Assembly: GCF_025716875.1 (NCBI RefSeq) | Contig: NZ_JAOVZB010000001.1 | Span: 434,001-498,000 of the forward strand | DNA from: Marinomonas sargassi | GTDB taxonomy: Bacteria > Pseudomonadota > Gammaproteobacteria > Pseudomonadales > Marinomonadaceae | Direction of reading: 5' to 3' | DNA: 64,000 bases | Shown: positions 35,896-45,218 of the stretch, piece after piece | How positions within the stretch are numbered: the stretch's first letter is position 1 | Layout of the letters: each line of letters opens with the position of its first letter | Position numbers and translations under genes: made by a program | Notes under the pieces: model-generated | What the model was told of the DNA's origin: nothing | The model's database searches: none | The model's input: only the letters and a program-made list of their open reading frames with translations

Positions 35896-37716
35896 TTACT
35901 TACGCGCGTTACGTTTACGCTCGTTTTCAGTTAAGAATTTTTTACGCAGGCGGATGCTTTCTGGCGTTACTTCTACCAGTTCATCATCTTCGATGAATTC
36001 TAATGCTTGCTCAAGAGTGTGGCGAATAGGTGGAGTCAAAGTTAACGCTTCGTCTGTACCAGAAGCACGTACGTTCGTTAATTGCTTACCTTTAATCGGG
36101 TTGATTGCCAAATCGTTATCACGAGAGTGAATACCGATGATCTGACCTTCGTACACTTCAACAGCGTGACCCAAGAACATACGACCACGGCTTTGTAGGT
36201 TAAACAAAGCATAAGCAGCTGTTTTACCAGTCAACATGCTAACCAGTACACCGTTCTTACGGCTTTGAACTTCACCATCTTTCACTGGACCGTAGTGGTC
36301 GAAGACGCTGGTCAAAATACCAGAACCAGAAGTCAAAGTAAGGAATAGACCACGGAAGCCGATCAAACCACGAGAAGGCATCATGAACTCAAGACGCGCA
36401 CGGCCTTTGCCGTCCACTTCCATATTCGTCAATTCACCTTTACGTAAACCGATTTCTTCCATGATAGAACCTTGGTGCTGCTCTTCAACGTCGATTACCA
36501 CAACTTCGAACGGTTCACACATTTTGCCATCAATTTCTTTGGTTACTACTTCTGGGCGAGATACACCCATTTCGAAACCTTCACGGCGCATTGTTTCGAT
36601 CAATACAGATAGGTGCAATTCACCACGACCAGATACGATAAATTTATCTGGAGAATCACCTTGTGTTACACGCAATGCCACGTTGTGGATCAACTCTTGA
36701 TCCAAACGGTCTTTAATATTACGAGATGTAACGAACTTACCTTCTTTACCTGCGAAAGGAGAGTTGTTAACAATGAAGTTCATGCTCACTGTTGGCTCAT
36801 CAACACTTAGTGCTGGTAGCGCTTCAACATTATCTGGATCACATAAGGTGTCAGAGATGCTTAGTTTGTCGATACCATTGATACAAACGATGTCACCCGC
36901 TGTTGCTAGGTCAGTATCGATACGGTCAAGACCTAGGTAGCCTTTTACGTTAAGTACTTTACCTTTACGCTCTGAACCATCAGCAGATTTGATGATAACT
37001 TGCTGGTTTGGAGACAAGCTACCACGTGTAATACGACCTACACCGATAACACCAACATAGCTGTCATAATCCAATGCAGAAATTTGCATTTGGAAAGGTG
37101 CATCAGGATCTACGTCTGGAGCAGGAACACTGTCTACAATCATTTGATATAGAGGTTCCATGTCTTCAGCCATGTTTTCTGGGTCATCACCTGCGATACC
37201 GTTAATTGCAGATGCATAAATAACAGGGAAGTCTAGCTGATCTTCAGTCGCACCCAAGCTGTCAAACAAATCAAATACTTGATCCATAACCCAATCAGGA
37301 CGAGCACCAGGACGGTCAATTTTGTTGATAACAACAATCGGACGCAAACCTTGCTCAAATGCTTTAGAAGTTACGAAACGTGTTTGAGGCATAGGACCAT
37401 CAACAGCATCAACCAACAAACATACGCAATCTACCATAGACAATACACGCTCAACCTCACCACCAAAGTCGGCGTGTCCAGGTGTGTCTACGATATTGAT
37501 ACGGTAATCATTCCATTTGATGGCTGTGTTTTTAGCCAAGATGGTAATACCACGTTCTTTCTCTTGGTCGTTAGAGTCCATGATGCGCTCTGCACCTTCG
37601 TCTTTACGATCAAGCGTACCTGACTGACTTAAAAGTTGGTCAACCAAGGTTGTTTTACCATGGTCAACGTGGGCAATAATCGCTACGTTACGTAACTTAC
37701 TGATATCATTAGACAT
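35896..37716 (-). CDS. typA: Ribosome-associated GTPase TypA/BipA
   Basis: BipA is an EF-G-like GTPase that acts on 50S assembly and stress adaptation. It has 606 residues. The G domain has [36 protein letters not shown] and [14 protein letters not shown]. Later domains include [19 protein letters not shown] and the C-terminal family segment [24 protein letters not shown]. Codon use is strongly biased, as expected for a highly expressed gene. Confidence 0.98.
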   Translation of the reverse strand: MSNDISKLRNVAIIAHVDHGKTTLVDQLLSQSGTLDRKDEGAERIMDSNDQEKERGITILAKNTAIKWNDYRINIVDTPGHADFGGEVERVLSMVDCVCLLVDAVDGPMPQTRFVTSKAFEQGLRPIVVINKIDRPGARPDWVMDQVFDLFDSLGATEDQLDFPVIYASAINGIAGDDPENMAEDMEPLYQMIVDSVPAPDVDPDAPFQMQISALDYDSYVGVIGVGRITRGSLSPNQQVIIKSADGSERKGKVLNVKGYLGLDRIDTDLATAGDIVCINGIDKLSISDTLCDPDNVEALPALSVDEPTVSMNFIVNNSPFAGKEGKFVTSRNIKDRLDQELIHNVALRVTQGDSPDKFIVSGRGELHLSVLIETMRREGFEMGVSRPEVVTKEIDGKMCEPFEVVVIDVEEQHQGSIMEEIGLRKGELTNMEVDGKGRARLEFMMPSRGLIGFRGLFLTLTSGSGILTSVFDHYGPVKDGEVQSRKNGVLVSMLTGKTAAYALFNLQSRGRMFLGHAVEVYEGQIIGIHSRDNDLAINPIKGKQLTNVRASGTDEALTLTPPIRHTLEQALEFIEDDELVEVTPESIRLRKKFLTENERKRNARK

Positions 37717-37918
37717 TTATAATTCTCTGCATTTAGCGTGAGCAAAAAGATATTCGTCCACTTGTAAAACAATTAAGTCCATCAAGCGTATTGGATCTTG
37801 GTGCGAGGTAAAATTTCGCGCAATTGTACTCTTATCTTGAGCAATATCCCATTAAAATAGGCAAAAAAGTCTATAAAATGTATCAAACATCTAGGAATAT
37901 GATGCGCTTAATAGTCAT

Positions 37919-37973
37919 ACTCTAACAAGCCAAAGCAACAAAAATATGACAGTCACTTCCAGCTTGTTAGAGT
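37919..37973. repeat. 12-bp inverted repeat between typA and thiI
   Basis: ACTCTAACAAGC (37919-37930) is perfectly complementary to GCTTGTTAGAGT (37962-37973), with 31 bases between. It starts 10 bp after the thiI stop (minus strand). No U-tract follows, so it is not a classical terminator. Confidence 0.5.
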
Positions 37974-37982
37974 CGATATTCA

Positions 37983-39434
37983 TTAGGGTAAGTAAACACC
38001 TACATTCTTATAACCTTTACCTAATAAGAAAGACGCCTGCATGCGACTCATGACGCCTTTACCACAGTAAAGAAGATGAGGAACATCGGCCTCTAGTTCT
38101 GACCAGCTGCCTTCTAGAGCGAAGAATGGAATCACTTTTACTGGACGACCACTGACCTTTAACGGACGGTTACTGGCTTCATCTGGGTGACGAATATCAA
38201 CGATAATTTCATTACCAACTGGCATGCGTACTATTGGCACTTCGCCTTTATATTGTTTAGCAACATCGTCCATGACATTTTGAATGGACATGATTTTAGC
38301 GTTTTCAACCGCTTTATCTAGCACATCAAAATCAAAGTTCGATTCCTGCTTTTCAACACGATGCATCTTCGCTCTTGTGGTTGGCTTAACAGAAATAACA
38401 CCACAAAACTCAGGCATACTCGCTGCAAAAGGTGCCGTACCAATTTCGATCGCTTTATCAATGATTTCTTGTTTATTAGTGGTAATAAGAGGACGCAATA
38501 CCAACTCATCGGTTACCTGATCAATCACCTTGAGATTGGTCACCGTCTGGCTTGAAACCTGAGCAACGCTCTCACCCGTCACCAAAGCTTTAGCACCTAC
38601 CTCTTCCATTACCTTAGAAGCTGCTCTTAGCATCATTCGCTTTAGAATAACGCCCATCTCGGCATTATCGACCTTGGTCAATATTTCACCTACAACCGCC
38701 TCAAAAGGCACAGTGATAAATTTCACATTGAGACTAGAACCATATTTTTCCCAGATAAAATTAGATACCTGCTTAACGCCAATTTCATGGGCATCACCAC
38801 CTAGGTTAAAAAAGCAGAAATGTGTTTTGAGACCACGAGCCATGGTCAAATAAGAACTTACTGTCGAATCGTAACCGCCAGACATCAATGACAAAACAGG
38901 ATCTTGTGAGCCAAGAGGATAGCCACCCAAACCTTCTATGCGTTGCTCAATCATCCAGACTCTGTCATCACGAATATCGATTGGCACCAAGACTTCTGGA
39001 TTCTTCAGGCGAACCGCTAGCGCTTCACAGCGAGCTTTTAAACAACCACCGATATGACGCTCAGCTTCAACAGACGAAAAGTCATGCTTACCCACTCGTT
39101 TAACTCTTACTGCAAACACCGCCCCTTTGAGTGCATCACCATAGGAAACAACAGCTTCATCGACAACGCCATCAAGATCAACAAAGGAAAACTCACGGAC
39201 AAATTGAAAATGAGCAATACCAGCGATACGTGACAACTCATCGCTAAACACCTCACGAAGATCGTCTTTATTTGAGTAGACTTCTATAAAGTCCCAATTA
39301 CCTGAAACAGTTACATCAGTGTCATGTTTTTTTAGGACCAATCTAATATTGTGTCTTAATTGTTTAACAAATTCCTTTCGTACAGGGCGGCTTTTTACTG
39401 TGATTTCAGCAAAGAATTTAACGATAAATTTCAT
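37983..39434 (-). CDS. thiI: tRNA sulfurtransferase with rhodanese domain
   Basis: ThiI makes 4-thiouridine in tRNA and, in rhodanese-containing forms, supplies sulfur for thiamine thiazole. It has 483 residues. An N-terminal THUMP region precedes the PP-loop VLSLMSGGYDSTVSSYL, and a C-terminal rhodanese domain carries the catalytic Cys in LLYCGKGVMSRMQASFL. The full length matches the enteric form. The ribosome site AGGAGG precedes ATG. It is divergent from glnA. Confidence 0.96.
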   Translation of the reverse strand: MKFIVKFFAEITVKSRPVRKEFVKQLRHNIRLVLKKHDTDVTVSGNWDFIEVYSNKDDLREVFSDELSRIAGIAHFQFVREFSFVDLDGVVDEAVVSYGDALKGAVFAVRVKRVGKHDFSSVEAERHIGGCLKARCEALAVRLKNPEVLVPIDIRDDRVWMIEQRIEGLGGYPLGSQDPVLSLMSGGYDSTVSSYLTMARGLKTHFCFFNLGGDAHEIGVKQVSNFIWEKYGSSLNVKFITVPFEAVVGEILTKVDNAEMGVILKRMMLRAASKVMEEVGAKALVTGESVAQVSSQTVTNLKVIDQVTDELVLRPLITTNKQEIIDKAIEIGTAPFAASMPEFCGVISVKPTTRAKMHRVEKQESNFDFDVLDKAVENAKIMSIQNVMDDVAKQYKGEVPIVRMPVGNEIIVDIRHPDEASNRPLKVSGRPVKVIPFFALEGSWSELEADVPHLLYCGKGVMSRMQASFLLGKGYKNVGVYLP

Positions 39435-39513
39435 AGGAGGTGCGATTCATACCAAAGATTGAGAAAGGCGCACAGTATAAAGAAAAGCCTTCAGATTCTA
39501 AAATATTAAATTT

Positions 39514-39552
39514 GCACCAAACCTAGGCAAACAACCAAAATAGCGCACCAAA
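39514..39552. promoter_or_regulatory. Tandem NtrC-like half sites upstream of glnA
   Basis: GCACCAAA occurs at 39514-39521 and 39545-39552, 31 bp apart (about three helical turns). They lie about 115-165 bp upstream of the sigma-54 promoter. NtrC sites are built from TGCACCA half sites, and this distance is usual for its enhancers. The second halves are poor, so these are candidates. Confidence 0.5.
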
Positions 39553-39666
39553 ACAAGACAAAAATACCCAAATCATCCATAGCAAAAACCTCCAATGTAG
39601 CAGAGCCACAAGGAGACTTTTCATAAGCCACTGTTATTTATAGAGTTATGTGGATGCACAATATTC

Positions 39667-39682
39667 TGGCACAAGATGTGCT
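39667..39682 (+). promoter_or_regulatory. Sigma-54 promoter of glnA (-24/-12)
   Basis: TGGCAC (39667-39672) and GTGCT (39678-39682) give GG and GC dinucleotides separated by exactly 10 bases, as in the TGGCAC-N5-TTGC(A/T) consensus. It lies 87 bp before the glnA start. The NtrC gene glnG is encoded downstream. Confidence 0.82.
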
Positions 39683-39769
39683 TTGCATTCTGCAAACGGT
39701 GCTTTACTATGTTGGCACTTTTGAAAATAAAAAGTAATTTCGCTTTTAAACGACAATTGGAGAACAATT

Positions 39770-41173
39770 ATGTCAAAAACCCTTGCCTTGATTGCCGAGC
39801 ATGATGCGAAGTGGGTTGATCTTCGCTTTACCGATTTTAAAGGTAAAGAACAACACGTATCTATTCCTGCAAGCACTGTAGACGAAGAGATTTTTGAAGT
39901 TGGTCAAATGTTTGACGGTTCATCTATCGCTGGCTGGAAAGGAATCAATGAATCAGACATGATCATGATGCCTCAAGACGACACAGCAGTTATGGACCCG
40001 TTTACAGAAGAGTCGACTGTTATTGTTCGCTGTAACATCATCGAGCCTGCTACTATGCAAGGTTACGAGTGTGACCCTCGTTCTGTTGCGATCCGCGCAG
40101 AAGAGTACTTGAAATCTACAGGCCTTGGCGACACTGCATTCTTCGGTCCTGAGCCAGAATTCTTCATCTTTGACGATGTACGCTGGAAATGCGACATGTC
40201 TGGCTCTTCAGTTGAAGTAAACTCTGAAGAAGCTGCTTGGTCTTCAAACAAGAAAATTGAAGGCGGCAACATGGGTCACCGTCCTTTCGTAAAAGGCGGC
40301 TACTTCCCAGTACCACCAGTTGACTCTCATCACGACCTTCGTGGCGCTATGTGTGGTGCAATGGAAGCTATGGGCTTAGAAATTGAAGTTCATCACCATG
40401 AAGTTGCAACAGCTGGCCAAAACGAAATCGGCGCTAAATTTAACACTCTAGTTAAGAAAGCTGATGAAGTTCAAATCCTTAAGTACTGTGTACACAACGT
40501 AGCACACGCTTACGGCAAAACAGCGACATTCATGCCTAAGCCAATCGTTGGTGACAACGGTTCTGGTATGCACGTTCACCAATCTTTCTGGAAAGATGGC
40601 GTTAACCAATTTGCTGGTGACGAATATGCTGGTCTTTCTGAAACTGCCCTTTTTTACATCGGTGGTATCATCAAGCACGCTAAAGCATTGAACGCGTTCA
40701 CTAACGCTTCAACTAACTCTTACAAGCGTCTTGTTCCAGGTTTCGAAGCACCAGTTATGCTTGCATACTCTGCTCGTAACCGTTCTGCTTCTATCCGTAT
40801 TCCATACGTTGCTAGCCCTAAAGGTAAGCGTATCGAAGCACGTTTCCCTGATCCAACTGCTAACCCATACCTAGCTTTCGCAGCTATGTTGATGGCTGGC
40901 CTTGACGGTATCAAAAACAAGATCCACCCTGGCGATGCAGCAGATAAAGACTTGTACGATCTACCAGCTGAAGAAGCTGCGGCGATCCCACAAGTTGCTG
41001 GTAGCCTAGAAGAAGCTCTTAAGTGTCTTGACGAAAACCGTGAGTTCCTAACTCAAGGTGGCGTATTCACTGACGACATGATTGATGCATACATCGCTCT
41101 TAAAGCTGGTGATGCTCAACGTATCTCAATGACAACTCACCCACTTGAGTTCGAACTTTACTACAGTGTATAA
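39770..41173 (+). CDS. glnA: Glutamine synthetase, type I
   Basis: GlnA makes glutamine from glutamate and ammonia. It has 467 residues, near the standard 469. Conserved segments are [55 protein letters not shown] and NRSASIRIP. The adenylylation site is the Tyr in [11 protein letters not shown], so GlnE control is expected. Ribosome site TGGAG. Transcription is likely from the sigma-54 promoter, with strong codon bias and its own terminator. Confidence 0.98.
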   Translation: MSKTLALIAEHDAKWVDLRFTDFKGKEQHVSIPASTVDEEIFEVGQMFDGSSIAGWKGINESDMIMMPQDDTAVMDPFTEESTVIVRCNIIEPATMQGYECDPRSVAIRAEEYLKSTGLGDTAFFGPEPEFFIFDDVRWKCDMSGSSVEVNSEEAAWSSNKKIEGGNMGHRPFVKGGYFPVPPVDSHHDLRGAMCGAMEAMGLEIEVHHHEVATAGQNEIGAKFNTLVKKADEVQILKYCVHNVAHAYGKTATFMPKPIVGDNGSGMHVHQSFWKDGVNQFAGDEYAGLSETALFYIGGIIKHAKALNAFTNASTNSYKRLVPGFEAPVMLAYSARNRSASIRIPYVASPKGKRIEARFPDPTANPYLAFAAMLMAGLDGIKNKIHPGDAADKDLYDLPAEEAAAIPQVAGSLEEALKCLDENREFLTQGGVFTDDMIDAYIALKAGDAQRISMTTHPLEFELYYSV

Positions 41174-41207
41174 GACCTAAGTACCCTGTACTTATTAACT
41201 ACACATC

Positions 41208-41238
41208 AAAGCCCTGACACTTGTCAGGGCTTTTTTTT
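41208..41238 (+). terminator. Terminator of glnA
   Basis: AAAGCCCTGACA pairs with TGTCAGGGCTTT, followed by eight T residues. It separates glnA from glnL-glnG, letting glnA be expressed at higher level. Confidence 0.93.
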
Positions 41239-41265
41239 GACCTAATTCACCACACCCTAAACATT

Positions 41266-41284
41266 ACGCACCAAAACGATGCGT
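41266..41284. promoter_or_regulatory. NtrC-like palindrome before glnL
   Basis: ACGCACCAAAACGATGCGT has 5-bp inverted ends and matches the GCACCA-N3-TGGTGC NtrC pattern at most positions of one half and four of six of the other. A TATACT box follows at 41293-41298, so NtrC bound here could repress a glnL promoter, as in enteric glnLp. Confidence 0.5.
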
Positions 41285-41390
41285 TATTTTTGTATACTCC
41301 CTCTCAACGCCAATAAATAGGCTTAATAAAAACGCCCAATGTTGGTTCGCTTTTTGCAGTTACTTTCTCATCCATAATGAGGCACCTTTT

Positions 41391-42461
41391 GTGTACAGTG
41401 TATTAATTGACCATATATCAACAGCAGTTATTCAGCTTAACAATAAGTTAGAAATCGAATACCTAAACCCAGCTGCTGAAATGCTGCTTGCTGTTAGTCG
41501 CCGCCGTATACAAGGCAGCGCTGTAGGGGCTGTATTTCGCGAGACTCAGGAAGGCATCGAATCGTTATACTCAGCAATCGATACGGGTAACCCATTCACA
41601 AAGCGCGAAGCAGAAATCACCTGCAACAACCAAAAAACCTTATTTTGTGATTACACAGTCACACCTATTCTTGGTTCAGCAAACAGTACCGTAAGCTTGA
41701 TTATCGAGTTTTACCCAAGAGATAGAATGAAGCGAATTTCTCAGGAAGATGAACTCATTGCCAACCATGAAACCAGCAAAGAGCTAGTACGTGGACTTGC
41801 CCATGAAATCAAAAACCCTCTTGGAGGAATTCGAGGTGCAGCTCAGCTAATTAGTAGAGCTTTCACAGACGAAGCACTAAACGACTACACACAAGTCATT
41901 ATTGAAGAATCTGATCGTTTAAGAGACTTAGTCGATCGACTATTAGGCCCAAGACAAATCCCTAAAAGTCAGCCGCTCAATATTCACAAAGTGTTAGAGC
42001 GTGTTAGACAATTAATTTCCGTAGAAACAGAAAACCAAATTTCTTTGATTCGAGATTATGATCCGAGCATTCCAGATCTGACAGGGGATGAATCACAGCT
42101 GATACAGGCTCTGCTCAACATCACGAGAAATGCGATGCAAGCGCTCATAGAGCACGATTCAGACACTGAAAAAACAATACAAATTTCTACTCGAGCTTTA
42201 AGACAATTTACTATTGGCTCAAAGCGACACCGTCTCGCTTGTAAAATTAGTATTATTGATAATGGCCCTGGCATCCCAGAAGCCATCATGAAAACACTAT
42301 TTTACCCTATGGTTAGTGGAAGAGCAGAAGGTACGGGCCTAGGATTATCTATCGCTCAATCCATAATACACCAGCATCAAGGCATTATTGAGTGTCATAG
42401 CCGCCCCCAACACACAGAATTTAATATATTAATCCCTATTGAGATGACGACCCAAGGTTAG
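41391..42461 (+). CDS. glnL: Nitrogen regulation sensor kinase NtrB
   Basis: NtrB phosphorylates or dephosphorylates NtrC in response to PII. It has 356 residues. The start is GTG, with AGG about 8 bp upstream. A PAS-like N-terminal domain (IQLNNKLEIEYLNPAAEMLL) precedes the H-box LVRGLAHEIKNPLGGIRGAAQL and the ATPase motifs (NITRNAMQAL, IIDNGPGIPEAIM, GTGLGLSIAQSII). No membrane segment is present, so it is cytosolic, as in the family. It lies 10 bp before glnG. Confidence 0.96.
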   Translation: MYSVLIDHISTAVIQLNNKLEIEYLNPAAEMLLAVSRRRIQGSAVGAVFRETQEGIESLYSAIDTGNPFTKREAEITCNNQKTLFCDYTVTPILGSANSTVSLIIEFYPRDRMKRISQEDELIANHETSKELVRGLAHEIKNPLGGIRGAAQLISRAFTDEALNDYTQVIIEESDRLRDLVDRLLGPRQIPKSQPLNIHKVLERVRQLISVETENQISLIRDYDPSIPDLTGDESQLIQALLNITRNAMQALIEHDSDTEKTIQISTRALRQFTIGSKRHRLACKISIIDNGPGIPEAIMKTLFYPMVSGRAEGTGLGLSIAQSIIHQHQGIIECHSRPQHTEFNILIPIEMTTQG

Positions 42462-42471
42462 GAGAAAACAC

Positions 42472-43905
42472 ATGGCACAAGAAGAGACAGTATGGATTGT
42501 TGATGATGACCGATCTATCCGCTGGGTACTAGAAAAAACACTGGAACAAGAAGGTATTCAATGCCGTCTATTTGACTCTGCAGAAAGCTTGTCCAGCGCC
42601 ATTGAAAAAGAACAACCAAACGCGATTATTAGTGACATTCGCATGCCCGGCATGGACGGCTTAAGTTTGTTAGAAAAACTTCAGTCTAATCACCCATACT
42701 TGCCAGTTATCATCATGACAGCCCATTCGGACCTTGAAAGTGCCGTTGCTTCATATCAAGGCGGCGCTTTTGAATATCTTCCCAAACCGTTTGACGTGGA
42801 AGAAGCTGTCAGCTTGGTGAAGCGTGCCATGTTGCACCACAAAAACTCCCTACCAAGCACTTCCGACATGGAAGAAGAAGCGGTACCAGAAGTCGATAAA
42901 GAAATCATTGGTGAAGCACCAGCAATGCAAGAAGTGTTTCGTGCTATTGGCCGCTTAGCAAACTCCAACATCACTGTCCTTATTAATGGTGAATCGGGTA
43001 CAGGTAAAGAACTGGTTGCTCAAGCTTTGCATACCCATAGTCCTCGTGCAGCGAACCCCTTTATTGCCTTAAACATGGCCGCAATACCCCACGACCTCAT
43101 TGAATCTGAGCTATTCGGCCACGAAAAGGGCGCCTTCACTGGTGCTAACACTCAACGTAGAGGCCGTTTCGAACAGGCCAATGGCGGTACGCTTTTTCTA
43201 GATGAAATAGGTGATATGCCAGCGGAAACACAAACGCGTTTACTACGTGTACTTGCTGATGGTGAGTTCTATCGAGTAGGCGGCCATACGCCAGTAAAAG
43301 TCGACGTTCGAATTATTGCAGCGACACATCAAAATTTAGAAACTTTAGTAAAAAGCGGCTCTTTCCGAGAGGATTTGTTCCATCGCTTAAATGTTATTCG
43401 CATCCACTTACCTAAGCTTGCAGAGCGTCGCGAAGACATTCCTAAACTGGCTCGCCACTTCTTAAGCAGAGCTGCAGAAGAGCTGTCTGTTGAGCCAAAA
43501 GTCCTCACTAAGGAAACCGAAAGCTATCTTTCACAACTCGACTGGCCCGGTAATGTGCGACAGCTTGAAAACACCTGCCGTTGGCTGATTGTTATGGCGT
43601 CTGGCCGAGAAGTACTTGTACAAGATCTTCCCCCAGAACTACTATCTTCTGTCCCTCAAGAGCAGCCGTTCTCCTCTTGGGAAGAGGCGTTAAAAAACTG
43701 GGTAGACAATACCCTAGCCACAGGACAGACAGGTATTTTGGATCAAGCTGTACCTAAATTTGAACGAATCATGATTGAAACAGCTCTAGCTCATACTGGT
43801 GGTCGCCGTCGTGACGCTTCACTTTTACTAGGTTGGGGTCGTAACACTTTGACTAGAAAAATCAAAGAGTTAAACATCGATCACGCAGAACAAGACGAAG
43901 AATAA
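42472..43905 (+). CDS. glnG: Nitrogen regulation response regulator NtrC
   Basis: NtrC activates sigma-54 promoters when nitrogen is short. It has 477 residues. The receiver domain carries the phospho-Asp in [13 protein letters not shown]. The AAA+ domain has [12 protein letters not shown] (Walker A), the sigma-54 contact loop [13 protein letters not shown] and [10 protein letters not shown] (Walker B). The Fis-type DNA-binding helix is [26 protein letters not shown]. Its targets probably include the glnA promoter upstream. Confidence 0.97.
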   Translation: MAQEETVWIVDDDRSIRWVLEKTLEQEGIQCRLFDSAESLSSAIEKEQPNAIISDIRMPGMDGLSLLEKLQSNHPYLPVIIMTAHSDLESAVASYQGGAFEYLPKPFDVEEAVSLVKRAMLHHKNSLPSTSDMEEEAVPEVDKEIIGEAPAMQEVFRAIGRLANSNITVLINGESGTGKELVAQALHTHSPRAANPFIALNMAAIPHDLIESELFGHEKGAFTGANTQRRGRFEQANGGTLFLDEIGDMPAETQTRLLRVLADGEFYRVGGHTPVKVDVRIIAATHQNLETLVKSGSFREDLFHRLNVIRIHLPKLAERREDIPKLARHFLSRAAEELSVEPKVLTKETESYLSQLDWPGNVRQLENTCRWLIVMASGREVLVQDLPPELLSSVPQEQPFSSWEEALKNWVDNTLATGQTGILDQAVPKFERIMIETALAHTGGRRRDASLLLGWGRNTLTRKIKELNIDHAEQDEE

Positions 43906-43923
43906 AGCCGTTTCTAAAAAAGG

Positions 43924-43958
43924 TAATACAGATACTATATTGACATGTATCTGTATTA
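43924..43958 (+). terminator. Hairpin after glnG
   Basis: TAATACAGATAC (43924-43935) and GTATCTGTATTA (43947-43958) form a perfect 12-bp stem, 18 bp after the stop codon. Only a short, broken T-tract follows, so it may be a weak terminator. Confidence 0.6.
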
Positions 43959-44052
43959 TCCTTCCTTTCCCAATATTAAACTTGCTTTTAGTATAATAAT
44001 CCCCTACTAATTAAAGGCTATTAAATGACCATCAATAAACGGGGAAGCAGTT

Positions 44053-44433
44053 ATGTATCCAACGCTAACGTCCATGGGTATCACCAGCATACAGGACATT
44101 GAAAAATTTACTTTACGATTTGAAAACAACCAAGACGTATTAAAGATTTACTATCGCCGTGAAAAAGGCTCACTTCTTCCAAAAAGTAAAAAGTTCAAAT
44201 TCGGCCGCTCTACAAAAACCGTATTAACCGATGGTGGCCAACAGACTTATCAACTAGTACAGGAACCTTCTCTCATTGTTTTACGTGCAATGGAAGAGCT
44301 AGAAACCATTGTAGGCAAGCAACACGAAACAAAAGCAACAAAAGAAGACCTTATCAATGAGTTGATCCATTTAGAGAAAGTCGTCAACAGTAAGATCACT
44401 GAGATCAAACTAAAAATTGAAGAAATGGACTAA
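44053..44433 (+). CDS. DUF3461-family protein
   Basis: This 126-residue protein begins MYPTLTSMGITSIQDIEKFTLRFENNQDVLKIYY, the hallmark of DUF3461. It has a basic middle (RREKGSLLPKSKKFKFGRSTKTVL) and a helical, acidic C-terminus. It is likely cytosolic. Proteins of this family in other gammaproteobacteria have no known function. It stands alone between glnG and tsaC with its own terminator. Confidence 0.85.
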   Translation: MYPTLTSMGITSIQDIEKFTLRFENNQDVLKIYYRREKGSLLPKSKKFKFGRSTKTVLTDGGQQTYQLVQEPSLIVLRAMEELETIVGKQHETKATKEDLINELIHLEKVVNSKITEIKLKIEEMD

Positions 44434-44449
44434 CAACTTCCTTTCTCCG

Positions 44450-44496
44450 TTACCCTTCAAATGAACAGACAGTTGATTTGGAGGGTAAGTGTTTTT
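44450..44496 (+). terminator. Terminator of the DUF3461 gene
   Basis: TTACCCTTCAAAT (44450-44462) pairs with ATTTGGAGGGTAA (44476-44488) with one wobble, followed by GTGTTTTT. Confidence 0.8.
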
Positions 44497-44602
44497 AGCG
44501 CTAACGAAACCCTTTCAAACAAGCGTTCTCCTTTCAAGCCACTGGCTAGCCATTCCAAATATAGCTACAATCTGTTTCCCATTTTTCACATAAATTTAGA
44601 TT

Positions 44603-45160
44603 ATGCGTATTACAAACTCTGTTGCTGAACTGGCTGATATTCTTAACGCTGGCGGTGTTATCGCTTACCCAACTGAAGCGGTTTGGGGATTGGGTTGTGA
44701 CCCTTTTAACGAAAACGCTGTGCGAAAAATATTAGCCTTAAAATCTCGCCCTGAATATAAAGGCCTTATTCTGATAGCAGGCCATCCAGATGAGTTAACA
44801 CCATGGCTAGATACTCTCGATGAAGATGCATGCAAACGACTTACCCAAATCAACGAAGCGCCAATTTCTTGGGTGGTGCCCGATGTAGAAATCACACCCA
44901 GTTGGGTTCGTGGGGAGCATCAGAGTGTGGCTATACGATTGACACAACACCAGCCAATTCAAACACTATGCAAGGCCTTCAATGGCGTCATAGTATCTAC
45001 GTCGGCAAACCCATCAGGGCTAGATCCTGCATTAAATATAGAAGAAGTGAAGACTTACTTCTCAGATAAGGTAGATGCTATTTATGACGCCCCAACAGGA
45101 AGCGCAACACAACCATCTCAAGTACGGGATTTACTGACAGACAAGCTCTTCAGAGCTTAA
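44603..45160 (+). CDS. tsaC: Threonylcarbamoyl-AMP synthase (TsaC/YrdC)
   Basis: TsaC makes threonylcarbamoyl-AMP for the t6A modification of tRNA. It has 185 residues, close to E. coli TsaC at 190. The conserved motifs [43 protein letters not shown] and [15 protein letters not shown] are all seen. The stop codon (TAA, 45158-45160) is part of a TTAA that abuts an IS5-like miniature element end. Confidence 0.96.
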   Translation: MRITNSVAELADILNAGGVIAYPTEAVWGLGCDPFNENAVRKILALKSRPEYKGLILIAGHPDELTPWLDTLDEDACKRLTQINEAPISWVVPDVEITPSWVRGEHQSVAIRLTQHQPIQTLCKAFNGVIVSTSANPSGLDPALNIEEVKTYFSDKVDAIYDAPTGSATQPSQVRDLLTDKLFRA

Positions 45161-45209
45161 GGAAGGTACGAACAAGTCCACTGGCTTCAGCGTGTGAATA
45201 AACCTTTAT
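45161..45209. mobile_element. Solo left end of the IS5-like miniature element
   Basis: This 49-bp segment starts GGAAGGTACGAACAAG and matches 27709-27757 with two mismatches. It begins directly at the tsaC stop (TTAA) and ends 10 bp before the yibQ stop codon. No matching right end is seen, so it is a truncated copy. Confidence 0.7.
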
Positions 45210-45218
45210 ATGCCCTAC

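Noticed and set aside
37279-37623. Opposite-strand ORF inside typA
   Set aside because: It is a shadow of the strongly codon-biased typA gene, without a ribosome site or protein features.
39682-39696. TTTGCA-TTC-TGCAAA dyad just after the glnA sigma-54 promoter
   Set aside because: It lies around the expected transcription start and has no match to a known operator; too short to report as a separate feature.
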